Shown here one piece after another: positions 1 to 8,482 of a stretch of DNA of 27,827 nucleotides. A program made the translations under genes and the position numbers. Position 1 is the stretch's first letter; each line of letters starts with the position of its first letter. Origin of the DNA: CAZXYF01 sp964644705 (GTDB lineage: Bacteria; Planctomycetota; Brocadiia; SM23-32). The notes under the pieces were generated by a model. That model saw nothing but the letters and a program-made list of their open reading frames with translations, ran no database searches and was not told where the DNA came from. Where the stretch lies: contig CAZXYF010000017.1 in the NCBI GenBank assembly GCA_964644705.1, positions 1 to 27,827 on the forward strand, read 5' to 3'.

Positions 1-1
1 C

Positions 2-685
2 GACCCCACTGACGCGGGTAATCTTGTCCTCCGGTACTGGCTTAAAAACCCACGTACGCCCGCAGGATCAAATCGATTCAAAGGCCGCATACAGGCCAAC
101 ATCTACCAGAACACTGATCTCACCGAGGTCTATCAGAAACGTCGCCTCTACCTCCACCCCGATTGTAATGCACTTCGCCAGTATCCCGATTCGTTCGGCT
201 GGCTGACGCTGGAGGAACTCTGGCTGGCGGCCGGATGGATTGACCACCCCCACCCGTTTCGGATTACGCTGAATCTGCGGAAAGAAAAGGGCCCTGGTAA
301 GCCACTCTTTTTCGATGCTCATGGTCAGATGCGCGACGAAGAAGAGGATTGCTGGCAACCGACGGTCTGGCAGGAGACGAACCGGCAATTTGACGTCCCA
401 ATTGGCCGATGGATGACCCTGGAAACCTATTATCAACAGGGCAACGGCCAGAGCGGGCGCTTCTATTTCGCCGCCCACCCGGAAGGAGGCAAGCGACAGG
501 TTGTTTTCGACCTGACCACCTGGACCTACAGCCCCGATGCCCCCAACCCTGTGCCGATGACTCACTGGAATCCGCTCAAACTGTACACGTCCGCAGCGCT
601 GGTAAATCACGTTCGCAATGCCGGTGGCGTGCTGCAAGTGTTTTACGACGACATAGAGATCCGCGAGAGCTGGCCCGAACAATGA
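2..685 (+). CDS. Jelly-roll (concanavalin A-like) protein, C-terminal part
   Basis: The reading frame is open from base 2 to the TGA at 683-685, so the 5' end lies outside the window and about 227 residues are visible. I read it as a lectin/polysaccharide-lyase type beta-sandwich. The last strands contain a block near WNPLKLYTS followed by VFYDDIEI, which resembles the closing strands of heparin-lyase-like and LamG-like jelly-roll domains, where the acidic pair often lies near a calcium or sugar site. A central stretch (DVPIGRWMTLETYY) also fits such a fold. No catalytic residues can be assigned with confidence, and any signal peptide would be upstream. It is followed after about 90 bases by a GH2 gene on the same strand, so a role in polysaccharide binding or cleavage is likely but inferred. 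Confidence 0.6.
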   Translation, partial: DPTDAGNLVLRYWLKNPRTPAGSNRFKGRIQANIYQNTDLTEVYQKRRLYLHPDCNALRQYPDSFGWLTLEELWLAAGWIDHPHPFRITLNLRKEKGPGKPLFFDAHGQMRDEEEDCWQPTVWQETNRQFDVPIGRWMTLETYYQQGNGQSGRFYFAAHPEGGKRQVVFDLTTWTYSPDAPNPVPMTHWNPLKLYTSAALVNHVRNAGGVLQVFYDDIEIRESWPEQ

Positions 686-776
686 AAGCGCGGGACCGGG
701 ATAAGATCAACGACATCCGGAAACTCTATCCACCCGCGCGTTTTTGTCCATGCTTACATCGGGCATGCTAACCATC

Positions 777-3700
777 ATGAATAACCAAACCAATATCGAC
801 CTGGACGATTTCCGCACCCTCTCCCCTGTTGCCTGGGTCCCCGTGCCCGGGGAAGGCTGGAACATTCAGCCCGCCACTCCCTCTAATCCCCACGTCAAGT
901 TTTTGAACGGTCAGTGGAACTTCACCATTCGCGACCGCGAACCGGCAGAATCATGGTATCGCATCCGCGATGATTCGTGGTGGGCGTGGGATAAAGACGA
1001 CGGAACTCTTCGTCAGGTGGAAGGTTCGCGCCGGCAACACCGCCTGGATGAGCAGTTTTTCCGCCAGAACGCTGAGGATGTCGACTGGAAACCAATTTCC
1101 GTTCCCGACCACTGGGAGACGCAGGCCTTCAGCCAGCCGGTTTTCGCCCATTGCAACCTGGATAAAGATGACAAAGTGGGTTACTACCGGCGGCGTTTCC
1201 GGGTGCCCGAGCAGTGGGACGGTCAGGACCGAGTCATCCTCCAGGCCGAAGGTGTGGCCGCCTCCGCGGAAGTCTACGTCAACGAGGAATGTGTGGGTTA
1301 CCATGACGGTGGTTTCGTCCCCTTCCAGATGGACGTGACGGATGCCATCCAGCCGGGCGACGAGAACCTCATTGCCATCCGGGTGGTCAAGGGCGATGTT
1401 TCCACCGTCCACGACAACTCAGGCCAGTGGATGCTGAGCGGCATCTGGCGGGACATCTTTCTGTTCCACGTGCCCGCGGCCCACATCACCGACATGGATG
1501 TCGCGCCCGATTTCGATCCCGCAACAAAAAAAGGCCACCTGGACGTTCAGCTTCAGGGCAGCCACTGCACCGAAGGCACTACAGTGAACGCGGTGCTTTA
1601 TCCATGGGACAGCGATGAGCCCGTTGCGCAAACATCGGACATCATCCCGAACAACGATGGCGAGACCCCGGCATGGTCACTGTCCTTGCACACTGGCGAC
1701 ATCCAGCCATGGACGCCCGAAACCCCCACCATGTACCGACTGGAATGCCGCCTTGTCCGCGACGGAGAGGTGATAGAGCGGGTCCGCGAAGAGGTTGGAT
1801 TCCGGCGGTTTTCAGCCGATGGTGAACAGTTCTTACTGAACGGTGAACCATACACAATCCGTGGCGTCACCCGACATGAAATCAAACAGGGCCGCGGCCG
1901 GTCACTGTCTGTTGGCGACATGCTGGCTGAAATTCGCCTCATGCACCGCGCCAACATCACCGGCGTCCGGTCCCATCCCTACCCGTTCGACCCGCGGTGG
2001 ATCAAGCTCTGTGCGCGACACGGCATTCTGGTCTGCTCGGGCTACTGCCTGTGCGGATACAACTCCTGGGGCAACCCATGGGCGATGTCGGAGGTCACAA
2101 CCTACCCCAACCACGAGGCGGATATCGACCCAGGATATCGGGAACTATTTCATGACCGATATGAATACTTCGCTCCCCGCATCTTTGCCCGGCTCAAAAA
2201 CATGACGGCCGTTTTCGCATGGAGCCTCTCCAACGAAAGCTCCATTAGCAAAATCTTCGTCCCCGTCGCGCACTTTCTCCGTGATCATGAACGCGAAGGG
2301 CGATTCATTCTCTCCGCCGGCGATGTCTGTATCCACAACGCCGGCTACGACGACAAACATCCCGAACTGAAACCGATTATCGATCACGTCCGGTGGGACT
2401 GCATGAACGCGGATACCGAACACTACCCCGAACGTTACACTCTCGAAGAACTCCCCGGGACGGTTCCCTGGAACGAGGACCATCCGCGGCCCATGTTCTA
2501 CACCGAATCCGCCCACGTTTTTTTTTTTTTTTACAATTTTATGCTTGATCCCGGCATGCTGGGCGACCTGTACGGACGTGGTCTGAAACGCATTTTCAAC
2601 AAACTGAAAACTCTCCCCGGCGTCGGTGGGTACTTCATCTTCGAATGGTGCGAGCAATCCGTGATGCAAAAAGGCGATCCCGCCATCTGCGACTCATTTC
2701 TCAAACCCTGGCATGGGTACGCCACCTTCGCCCAGAATCTCAAAGGGCTGCTGGGGCCAAACCATGAGCCCAAACCGGCCTATCATAACGTGCGCAAGGT
2801 TTATTCCCGGGTGAAGATCACCCCCGAACAAATCGGTGAGAACCAGATTCGACTTCGAATCCAGAACGAGTATTCGTTCATCAATCTAAACCAGTTGAAG
2901 TTCGCGTTGATTCCCCAAAAAGAATCGGGGGCCATCGGAACACCGCAAACACTTGACGTCGATGCCGAACCCGGCGAACGCAGCAACGTCAACCTGTCCC
3001 GCGTCGAACTGGAAGGGGTTTCATCCCTGAGGATTGAGGTATATGAACCGCCCCGCGACGAATCAGTTTACGAAACCACCATTCATATCCCGGAATCGGA
3101 CGCAAAGTGCCGCCCGGATGCTGAACCGGAGGTATCTGGCGGAGACCATTCCTGTGATACCCGCGCAGTGTACGACAACGGTCTCCTGCACGGCATCGCA
3201 ACTGCCACGAACGAGATCCGTTTCCTCGACGCAGTCCGCACCTCGCTCGGGACGGCAGACACTGTGGGCGGACAGCGTTATGTCGGTATGGGCCACGTAG
3301 ATTCAGACGATACGTCCGAGAATTTTGTAACCGCCGAAGACGTATGTGAACGTGATGTGGACGCTCACAACGTCAGGAATGACGGGAACGCTCAATGGTC
3401 CGAAATCTGTCGGTTGACCCGCGACCGGGGAGCCATCAAGAGCCGCTTTTTAGTTGATTCCTCGCCGGAACATGGAGCCGTGCGCATACGTCAGGAGATA
3501 TCCAGAGATGGCGACCCGGTATGGTTGTCCGGTCTCGGGCTGGCCTTCTCCATTTCCGATCGGTACCGGAAAATACACTGGGAACGCCACGGAGGACTGT
3601 GGACCGATTATCCGGAGGATCATCCGGATCGGCTGGTCGGTGAGGAGATCCTGGAACGGGACGAGTACCCACCGATAAATCCTTTCCGGCATCCGTCATT

Positions 3701-3989
3701 TTCCACCCTTCTACCCGTTCGCAATGCACGGAGGGTTGTCCTCTCGGGAAACCGCGCCGGGACACTCTGTATCAACGCGCCCGCCGAATCTCAGCGGGCT
3801 ACGGTCCGCAGCGAGGATGATCACCGGCGCAGCATATTCCTGCTGGCGGATGCGTATTGCAGCCATCCCTACCACGAATTCTCATTCCACCGCAACGAGC
3901 GGGCTATGGAATCGCTGCTGGAGTTAAAACCCCTCCGCCCCGATGAACCACTGGAGCTCGTCTGGAACATCTTGGTTGAAAACACATAA
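777..3989 (+). CDS. Glycoside hydrolase family 2 (beta-galactosidase-type)
   Basis: A large GH2 enzyme of about 1070 residues that should hydrolyse a terminal beta-linked sugar with retention. The N-terminal sugar-binding beta-sandwich is at about 90-230 (YYRRRFRVP, AEVYVNEECVGYHDGGF), followed by an Ig-like domain. The TIM barrel begins near 349 (FLLNGEPYTIRGVTRHE) and a long beta-rich C-terminal region follows. The acid/base is probably E487 in AWSLSNESS and the nucleophile E577 in FYTESAHV, which lines up with the LacZ CEYAHAMGN motif; GGYFIFEWCEQSV at about 620 matches the LacZ GGFVWDWVDQS region. No signal peptide is seen, so it is probably cytoplasmic. Start choice is uncertain: TTG 744, ATG 750, 765 and 777 are in frame and none has a clear Shine-Dalgarno; 777 gives the most natural N-terminus. 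A sulfatase start follows 13 bases after the stop. A run of 15 T lies at 2518-2532, inside the barrel. Confidence 0.93.
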   Translation: MNNQTNIDLDDFRTLSPVAWVPVPGEGWNIQPATPSNPHVKFLNGQWNFTIRDREPAESWYRIRDDSWWAWDKDDGTLRQVEGSRRQHRLDEQFFRQNAEDVDWKPISVPDHWETQAFSQPVFAHCNLDKDDKVGYYRRRFRVPEQWDGQDRVILQAEGVAASAEVYVNEECVGYHDGGFVPFQMDVTDAIQPGDENLIAIRVVKGDVSTVHDNSGQWMLSGIWRDIFLFHVPAAHITDMDVAPDFDPATKKGHLDVQLQGSHCTEGTTVNAVLYPWDSDEPVAQTSDIIPNNDGETPAWSLSLHTGDIQPWTPETPTMYRLECRLVRDGEVIERVREEVGFRRFSADGEQFLLNGEPYTIRGVTRHEIKQGRGRSLSVGDMLAEIRLMHRANITGVRSHPYPFDPRWIKLCARHGILVCSGYCLCGYNSWGNPWAMSEVTTYPNHEADIDPGYRELFHDRYEYFAPRIFARLKNMTAVFAWSLSNESSISKIFVPVAHFLRDHEREGRFILSAGDVCIHNAGYDDKHPELKPIIDHVRWDCMNADTEHYPERYTLEELPGTVPWNEDHPRPMFYTESAHVFFFFYNFMLDPGMLGDLYGRGLKRIFNKLKTLPGVGGYFIFEWCEQSVMQKGDPAICDSFLKPWHGYATFAQNLKGLLGPNHEPKPAYHNVRKVYSRVKITPEQIGENQIRLRIQNEYSFINLNQLKFALIPQKESGAIGTPQTLDVDAEPGERSNVNLSRVELEGVSSLRIEVYEPPRDESVYETTIHIPESDAKCRPDAEPEVSGGDHSCDTRAVYDNGLLHGIATATNEIRFLDAVRTSLGTADTVGGQRYVGMGHVDSDDTSENFVTAEDVCERDVDAHNVRNDGNAQWSEICRLTRDRGAIKSRFLVDSSPEHGAVRIRQEISRDGDPVWLSGLGLAFSISDRYRKIHWERHGGLWTDYPEDHPDRLVGEEILERDEYPPINPFRHPSFSTLLPVRNARRVVLSGNRAGTLCINAPAESQRATVRSEDDHRRSIFLLADAYCSHPYHEFSFHRNERAMESLLELKPLRPDEPLELVWNILVENT

Positions 3990-4002
3990 GAGGAGAAGAC
4001 CA

Positions 4003-4128
4003 ATGAAACCGAATATTATCATTTTTGTAAGCGATCAGTGGCGGGGCGACTTCACAGGATCCGCCGATCATCCCGTCGTCCGGACCCCCAATTACGACCG
4101 AATGGCGGAAGAGGGTATGGTTTTCAAC
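4003..4128 (+). pseudogene. Sulfatase, 5' remnant of 42 codons
   Basis: A normal gene start: AGGAGAAG lies 4 bases before the ATG, 13 bases after the GH2 stop, as in an operon. The 42 residues match the N-terminus of type I sulfatases: MKPNIIIFVSDQWRGD carries the first metal-binding Asp, and TPNYDRMAEEGMVF is the conserved helix that precedes the CxPxR active site. Homology stops exactly at 4128, where the terminal inverted repeat of a MITE-like element begins. The frame then runs on through the element to a TAA at 4287. The formylglycine cysteine and all later domains are absent, and no sulfatase sequence resumes on the plus strand after the element, so the rest of the gene has been deleted. 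It cannot be an active enzyme. Confidence 0.85.
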
Positions 4129-4381
4129 AGGCCTGTCCAAAATAGCGTTTCGAGAAGCATGATTCTTTGTCTTTACCATCTTCTTTACCATAATCTGCCG
4201 TTGTGTTTGGTGGTTTTAACATCGATAGAAAGGCAGACAAAGGCAAAGACGAAGGTAAAGATGTTAGATACACCTCCCGAAACGTAATTGGGGGGTGGTT
4301 TGCGAGATGGACTGTATTCCCGGCTTAAGGTCACCCGAGAAACCGTTTGAAAGCGCATTTTTGAACGTTTTGGACAGCACT
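4129..4381. mobile_element. MITE-like element, copy 1
   Basis: A 253-bp element homologous over its full length to 24570-24817. Its ends are 14-bp imperfect inverted repeats (AGGCCTGTCCAAAA at 4129-4142; reverse complement AGTGCTGTCCAAAA at 4368-4381) with a perfect 10-bp core, CTGTCCAAAA. Inside, 4169-4199 and 4232-4262 form a long imperfect hairpin of about 31 bp per arm, ending in TCTGCC/GGCAGA. A minus-strand frame through the element encodes FVFAFVCLSID, also present in copy 2, but I think this is carried along and not a gene. No transposase is present and I see no clear target-site duplication. It ends the upstream sulfatase remnant. Confidence 0.8.
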
Positions 4382-4525
4382 GAGGTAATGCCAGACAGTC
4401 AGGGTGATTTTCAATCACAGGAGGATTCCAAAAAACTCAAGCAACCCCCATTTGGGCTCCGCCCCATCAAGGCGAAAGATGTCAGGATGCCTCCATCACG
4501 CTCTGGTGTCTTTGTATCCGCCCGT

Positions 4526-5911
4526 CTAACTCCTCGGCTGACCGTAGGGGCTTTCGTAATTCCGCCACCGAATGCGGCGTTGCAGGTCTTTGACGAACTC
4601 GGGATTCTCCTGCTCCATCCGCTCATAGATGTTCCGCTGTTCGTGCGGATCTTCCTCCAGATCATACAGTTCGTTCGCGGCGTTGAAATTGTGGATAAAT
4701 TTGTATCGTTCCGTCCGCACGCACTGCCATGAACGGATGACGCACACCGTCTCCTCGCGGTGCGACTCAGACGGTTCCACAAGGGTGTCGCACAACGATT
4801 CGGCGTCGATATTGGGTTGTCGGTGCAGTCCGGCCAGCTCGCAGATGGTGGGATTGAGGTCGATCGTCTCCACGAGGGCATCCGAAGTTTCACCTTCCGG
4901 AATGCCCGGTCCGGCCGCAAGCAGGGGGACGTGGAGGGAGGGCTCGTAAGCATACCGTTTGGTGTAACGTCCCAGATCGCCCAGCATTTCGCCATGGTCG
5001 GAGGAGAAGAAGATATAGGTGTTCTCCAACCAGCCGCGCTGCTCCAGAGCGTCAAGAATCTCACCAATCCAGTGATCAATCAGCTCGATGTAGGCGCAGT
5101 AATTTCGCCGACACTGTTCGATAAATTCCGGATCGCCCATGGGCTCAGTGGGATTCGGCCGGTCATCCCATTCGGGAATCGGAACCGCGTCGGGCATGGA
5201 TTTATCCGCATACCGGTCCGCAAACTCGCGCGGCGGATCGTGCGGCACGTGCGGGCCGGAAAAACTGACAAACAGGTGCCAGGGGAATCGAGCCCCAACG
5301 TTATTGATCCAGTCCACGGCCCGCTGTCCCTGGAAACTGTCCAGAAACGTCTCCACCGGGAGTTCTGAGGGAGTGATCCACCGATCTGGCCCGTACCAAT
5401 GGTCTTTGGCCTCCTCGCGATAATCCTCCCACATCCCTTTCTGCTTGAGCCACATTCCATATGGCCCCTGCGGCTCAGGACTCGCCAGAGAGTGTACTTT
5501 CCCCTCAACTTCCACCGGATGCGTGAAGCCCCACTGATACGCACAGGGCCGATCTCCATACCGTCCGTTAAAACTGTCCGGCTTGGCCAGATCCAGTTTG
5601 CCCACCGCCCCGACGCGATAGCCGGCGTCACGCAGACGCATGTAGTACGTCGTTCTGTCGGGCGGCAGAAAGGAGTCGTTCCCCAGCGATCCCACCCGTG
5701 CCGGCTGCATGCCGGTTGCCAGACCAATCCGCGCCGGCGCACACAGCGGGCTGTTGGTCATACAGTTGTTAAAACGAACCCCGCGTTCAGCGAGCCGGTC
5801 AAGATTGGGGGTATTGAGAAACTCAGCCCCGGCGCAGCCCATGTAATCAAAACGGTGCTGGTCGGTGTGCAGGAACAGGATATTCGGGCGATCGGTGTTC
5901 AGTTCTGGCAT
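4526..5911 (-). CDS. Type I sulfatase (formylglycine-dependent)
   Basis: A 461-residue arylsulfatase-superfamily protein that should remove sulfate esters from a sulfated sugar or similar substrate. NILFLHTDQHR near the N-terminus supplies metal ligands (D17). C57 lies in CAPAR, the CxPxR motif in which Cys is oxidised to formylglycine, and TG follows at 66-67 as in the family signature. K105 (GKLDL), H221 (SGPHVPHDPP) and D305-H306 (SSDHGEMLGD) fit the remaining active-site positions. The C-terminal subdomain (ELYDLEEDPHEQRN) is typical. No signal peptide is seen, so it is probably cytoplasmic unless the true start differs. The ATG is preceded by GGTGAG. It faces the GH2 operon tail-to-tail and is a different sulfatase from the remnant at 4003. 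Its formylglycine-generating enzyme is not in the window. The substrate cannot be told from sequence. Confidence 0.93.
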   Translation of the reverse strand: MPELNTDRPNILFLHTDQHRFDYMGCAGAEFLNTPNLDRLAERGVRFNNCMTNSPLCAPARIGLATGMQPARVGSLGNDSFLPPDRTTYYMRLRDAGYRVGAVGKLDLAKPDSFNGRYGDRPCAYQWGFTHPVEVEGKVHSLASPEPQGPYGMWLKQKGMWEDYREEAKDHWYGPDRWITPSELPVETFLDSFQGQRAVDWINNVGARFPWHLFVSFSGPHVPHDPPREFADRYADKSMPDAVPIPEWDDRPNPTEPMGDPEFIEQCRRNYCAYIELIDHWIGEILDALEQRGWLENTYIFFSSDHGEMLGDLGRYTKRYAYEPSLHVPLLAAGPGIPEGETSDALVETIDLNPTICELAGLHRQPNIDAESLCDTLVEPSESHREETVCVIRSWQCVRTERYKFIHNFNAANELYDLEEDPHEQRNIYERMEQENPEFVKDLQRRIRWRNYESPYGQPRS

Positions 5912-6294
5912 ATCTCACCACTGCAAAAGAAGAAACGTTTGGGAAGACCATCCTCACTATCTCCAGCCGCGGAATAGTAGCACTCCCGCCTCGAAACGTC
6001 AAACAAACACATTCGTCACGTCCCGACAGAAGCCCCTTTCGATGCATTTACTTTGTCCTCTACAGTCATTAGATTAAAATCCGTGTAAATGAATCGGATT
6101 CCGGCCACTCCACCAGAGCAAACCCTATCATGTCCTCCAGAACACACCAATCAGAGCCCGCCGGGAATAAGTCAGCGAAACACCCCAATGTCCATACTCC
6201 CATGCGCCTCTTGCAATAAAACAAATAAAAACTCTCGCACTACGGTCGAACCGTTCTTACCCCACAGCACAGGCAGAGAAAGGTTGATTCTCCC
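5912..6294. other. Divergent intergenic region, 383 bp
   Basis: This separates the minus-strand sulfatase from the plus-strand oxidoreductase and should hold promoters for both. A weak sigma70-like pair on the plus strand is listed separately. I see no RNA gene, repeat or convincing small ORF. Confidence 0.6.
6048..6076 (+). promoter_or_regulatory. Weak sigma70-like promoter candidate
   Basis: TTTACT, a 17-base spacer and TAGATT match four of six consensus bases in each box. It lies about 215 bases upstream of the oxidoreductase ATG, so the leader would be long. This is a candidate only. Confidence 0.25.
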
Positions 6295-7407
6295 ATGACT
6301 TCAGAACTGGATATCGGATTTATCGGTGCAGGTGGCGTCAATTTCGGCGGGGCGGAAGGTCCGTGGGACCACGCATCACGGCTGGAACAGATCAAGGGAC
6401 TTAATCTTCGTGGCGTCGCCGACCCCGACATTGCCAGGGCAAAAAGGCGGTTGGATGAGCGGTCCGGACCACTGTATGCGAACACGAAAACCTTTAAAGA
6501 TTACCGTGAGATGCTCAACACGCTGGACCTCGACGCGGTCTGGATCGGCGTCCCCCCTTCTGCCCATGGCACGATGGAACCCGGAAAAGACATGGAGGTG
6601 CAATGTGCCCGGGCCGGCGTTCACATATTCGTCGAAAAACCGCTCTCTTCCGCACGCCCCACAGAAGTGCAGAAGGTGGCCGAGACAATCGAACAAAACG
6701 ACGTTTTATGCTCGGTCGGCTATATGTTCCGCTACAGCCACGCCATCCACACCATGAAAGACCTGCTGAAGTCCACCCCGGGCGGTGCACGGGCGTTCAT
6801 CGCAACTTACGACTGTGCTTACAGTTGCATCCAGAAACCGTCCTGGTGGGACATGAAACTAAGCGGAGGACCAATCGTCGAACAGGCCACCCATTTCATC
6901 GACCTGGCCCGTTATCTTGTCGGCGAACCGGAATCCTCCTCTCTCAGCGCAATGTCGATCCAGGCCGACGAAGACAAAGGGCAACTGGAGGATATCCCCT
7001 GCGACGCGGAAGGTCGGCCCGTTGATGCCGGAGTACCGGAAGAGCGTCAGATCCCCCGCGCCACCACTGCCAGCTGGAAATTCCAGAACGGCGCACTTGG
7101 ATCACTCGCCCATGGAGTCCTGCTGCATGGGAAAAAGTATGAATCCCGCATCGAGGTATGGAGTGACGGCCTGCGGATGGTGCTGGACGACCCTTACGGC
7201 CATTGCGCTCTCAACGTTCGACGTCCCCACACCGAAGGAACCGAGCGGATGATGTTTGATGACGATGACCCGTATTTCACGGAGGACGATGTATTTGTCG
7301 CCGCGATCCGCAATAATGATCCCTCTCTGATCAAAAGCAGTTACTCCGATGCCTCCAAAACTTTTGAACTAACCTGGGACATCACCGACAAAGCCATAAA
7401 CGCATGA
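6295..7407 (+). CDS. Gfo/Idh/MocA family oxidoreductase
   Basis: A 370-residue NAD(P)-dependent sugar or cyclitol dehydrogenase-type protein. The N-terminal Rossmann domain starts with GFIGAGG (8-14), followed by a second strand ending in RGVADPD. The family lysine is in FVEKPL (E114-K115-P116). The C-terminal alpha/beta domain has SGGPIVEQATHFIDLARYL, with H200 and D203 in the usual substrate-site positions; the common Asp after GG is Glu here (E196). AGAAAGG lies about 10 bases before the ATG. There is no signal peptide, so it is cytoplasmic, unlike the Tat-exported relatives common in PVC bacteria. The neighbouring GH2, sulfatase and CBM9-like genes suggest it works on a sugar released from a polysaccharide, but the exact reaction cannot be assigned. 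Confidence 0.92.
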   Translation: MTSELDIGFIGAGGVNFGGAEGPWDHASRLEQIKGLNLRGVADPDIARAKRRLDERSGPLYANTKTFKDYREMLNTLDLDAVWIGVPPSAHGTMEPGKDMEVQCARAGVHIFVEKPLSSARPTEVQKVAETIEQNDVLCSVGYMFRYSHAIHTMKDLLKSTPGGARAFIATYDCAYSCIQKPSWWDMKLSGGPIVEQATHFIDLARYLVGEPESSSLSAMSIQADEDKGQLEDIPCDAEGRPVDAGVPEERQIPRATTASWKFQNGALGSLAHGVLLHGKKYESRIEVWSDGLRMVLDDPYGHCALNVRRPHTEGTERMMFDDDDPYFTEDDVFVAAIRNNDPSLIKSSYSDASKTFELTWDITDKAINA

Positions 7408-7527
7408 TCACCTTCAGAGCTCCCGTCTGCTACCTGCTTACCCTATTCGTGAACATTGAGTGAACCGCGCTACGTTTGTTCATAATACCCCGTGCCTTGC
7501 GCCGACAACCCTCTCAGGAGAAGAACA

Positions 7528-8238
7528 TTGAACTCAACCACTGACTCCCCCAGTTCACCAGATAAAAATCGGGACGGCAAGACTCCCGAATACATCGCCC
7601 ACAGGGTTCATTCCGACGTACAAATGACCGCTGATCCCTCTGCCTCCCCGTGGAACGAACTCCCCCATCTACGGATTAACCACTACCCGTGGTATGAGAG
7701 CGGCAAGAAACAGGACACGCGCGTGAAAGCGTGTTACGATGCCCATCGCCTCCATCTGCTGTTTGACTGCGACGATGTTCACATTTCGGCTCGCGCACGC
7801 CAACCCAATGGGGACGTCTGCAAGGACAGCTGCGTGGAGTTTTTTGGTTCGCCGCCGGGATCGGAGGGCTATTTCAACCTGGAGATCAACTGCTGCGGGG
7901 ACGTTCACCTGGGATACGGAACCGCTGCCGGAAGTCGCGAGCTGGCCAACCCCGCCATACTGGATCAGATCAACGTCGTGACTACAGTGGATGAACGACC
8001 CAAGAATGAGGCCCCCAGCGATGACGGATGGACGCTTCAAGCCAGCGTATCTTTCCGTGCATTGACCCACCTGACCGGCCAGGAGGTATGCCCCTCCCAC
8101 GGAGATCAGTGGCCCGCTAATTTCTACCGCTGTGGCGGAGAGACCGACCCACAATTTGCCTGCTGGTCCCCCATTGACGCCCCCTCGCCCAACTTTCACC
8201 TGCCCGACTTTTTCGGCGTGCTCGTGTTCGGAGATTAA
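7528..8238 (+). CDS. CBM9-like (carbohydrate-binding family 9-like) protein
   Basis: A 236-residue protein that is almost entirely one beta-sandwich of the CBM9-like/DOMON type. Landmarks are WNELPHLRI and VKACYDAHRLHLLFDCDD (about 50-90), the KDSCVEFF strand where CBM9-like proteins show D.VE.F, FNLEINCCG, and the closing CWSPIDAPSPNFHLPDFFG, very characteristic of this group. I chose the TTG at 7528 because AGGAG sits at 7516-7520, 7 bases upstream; a GTG at 7492 is in frame but lacks a ribosome site. No signal peptide is evident. It lies 120 bases after the oxidoreductase on the same strand. It probably binds a carbohydrate or helps metabolise one; no enzymatic function is claimed. Seven or more cysteines in a short intracellular-looking protein is a little unusual. 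Confidence 0.82.
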   Translation: MNSTTDSPSSPDKNRDGKTPEYIAHRVHSDVQMTADPSASPWNELPHLRINHYPWYESGKKQDTRVKACYDAHRLHLLFDCDDVHISARARQPNGDVCKDSCVEFFGSPPGSEGYFNLEINCCGDVHLGYGTAAGSRELANPAILDQINVVTTVDERPKNEAPSDDGWTLQASVSFRALTHLTGQEVCPSHGDQWPANFYRCGGETDPQFACWSPIDAPSPNFHLPDFFGVLVFGD

Positions 8239-8482
8239 TCATTTGGGCCGGACATTGTGCCCTCGCCCCACGGCCGGGATGCGTTGCTCCCCTTTTCTCG
8301 AAGACTCGGAGTAGAGCCACAGCTGGGAATTCGTGCGTTTCAATTCGCCGCGACTCGGCCGTTCCCCCCAGCCAGTCACAATACCCATTCGCCGTATGTG
8401 CAAAAGTTTCACGCCGACCGGGCGATACACAGACTCCCGCGTGAAGTAAAACCCGAAACGTCAGCCGGGCCGAGTTGTTTCC

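Noticed and set aside
68..682. Minus-strand ORF of 204 codons
   Set aside because: It is antisense to the jelly-roll gene, which has recognisable family segments and an open frame to the window edge.
4185..4418. Minus-strand protein of 77 residues in the element, with a homologue at 24624-24857
   Set aside because: The two share FVFAFVCLSID because the DNA repeats are homologous. They lack ribosome sites, and their ends run past the element boundary, so they are not genes.
4295..4732. Plus-strand ORF of 145 codons
   Set aside because: It overlaps the element and then runs antisense to the sulfatase gene, whose CxPxR and metal motifs show the minus strand is coding.
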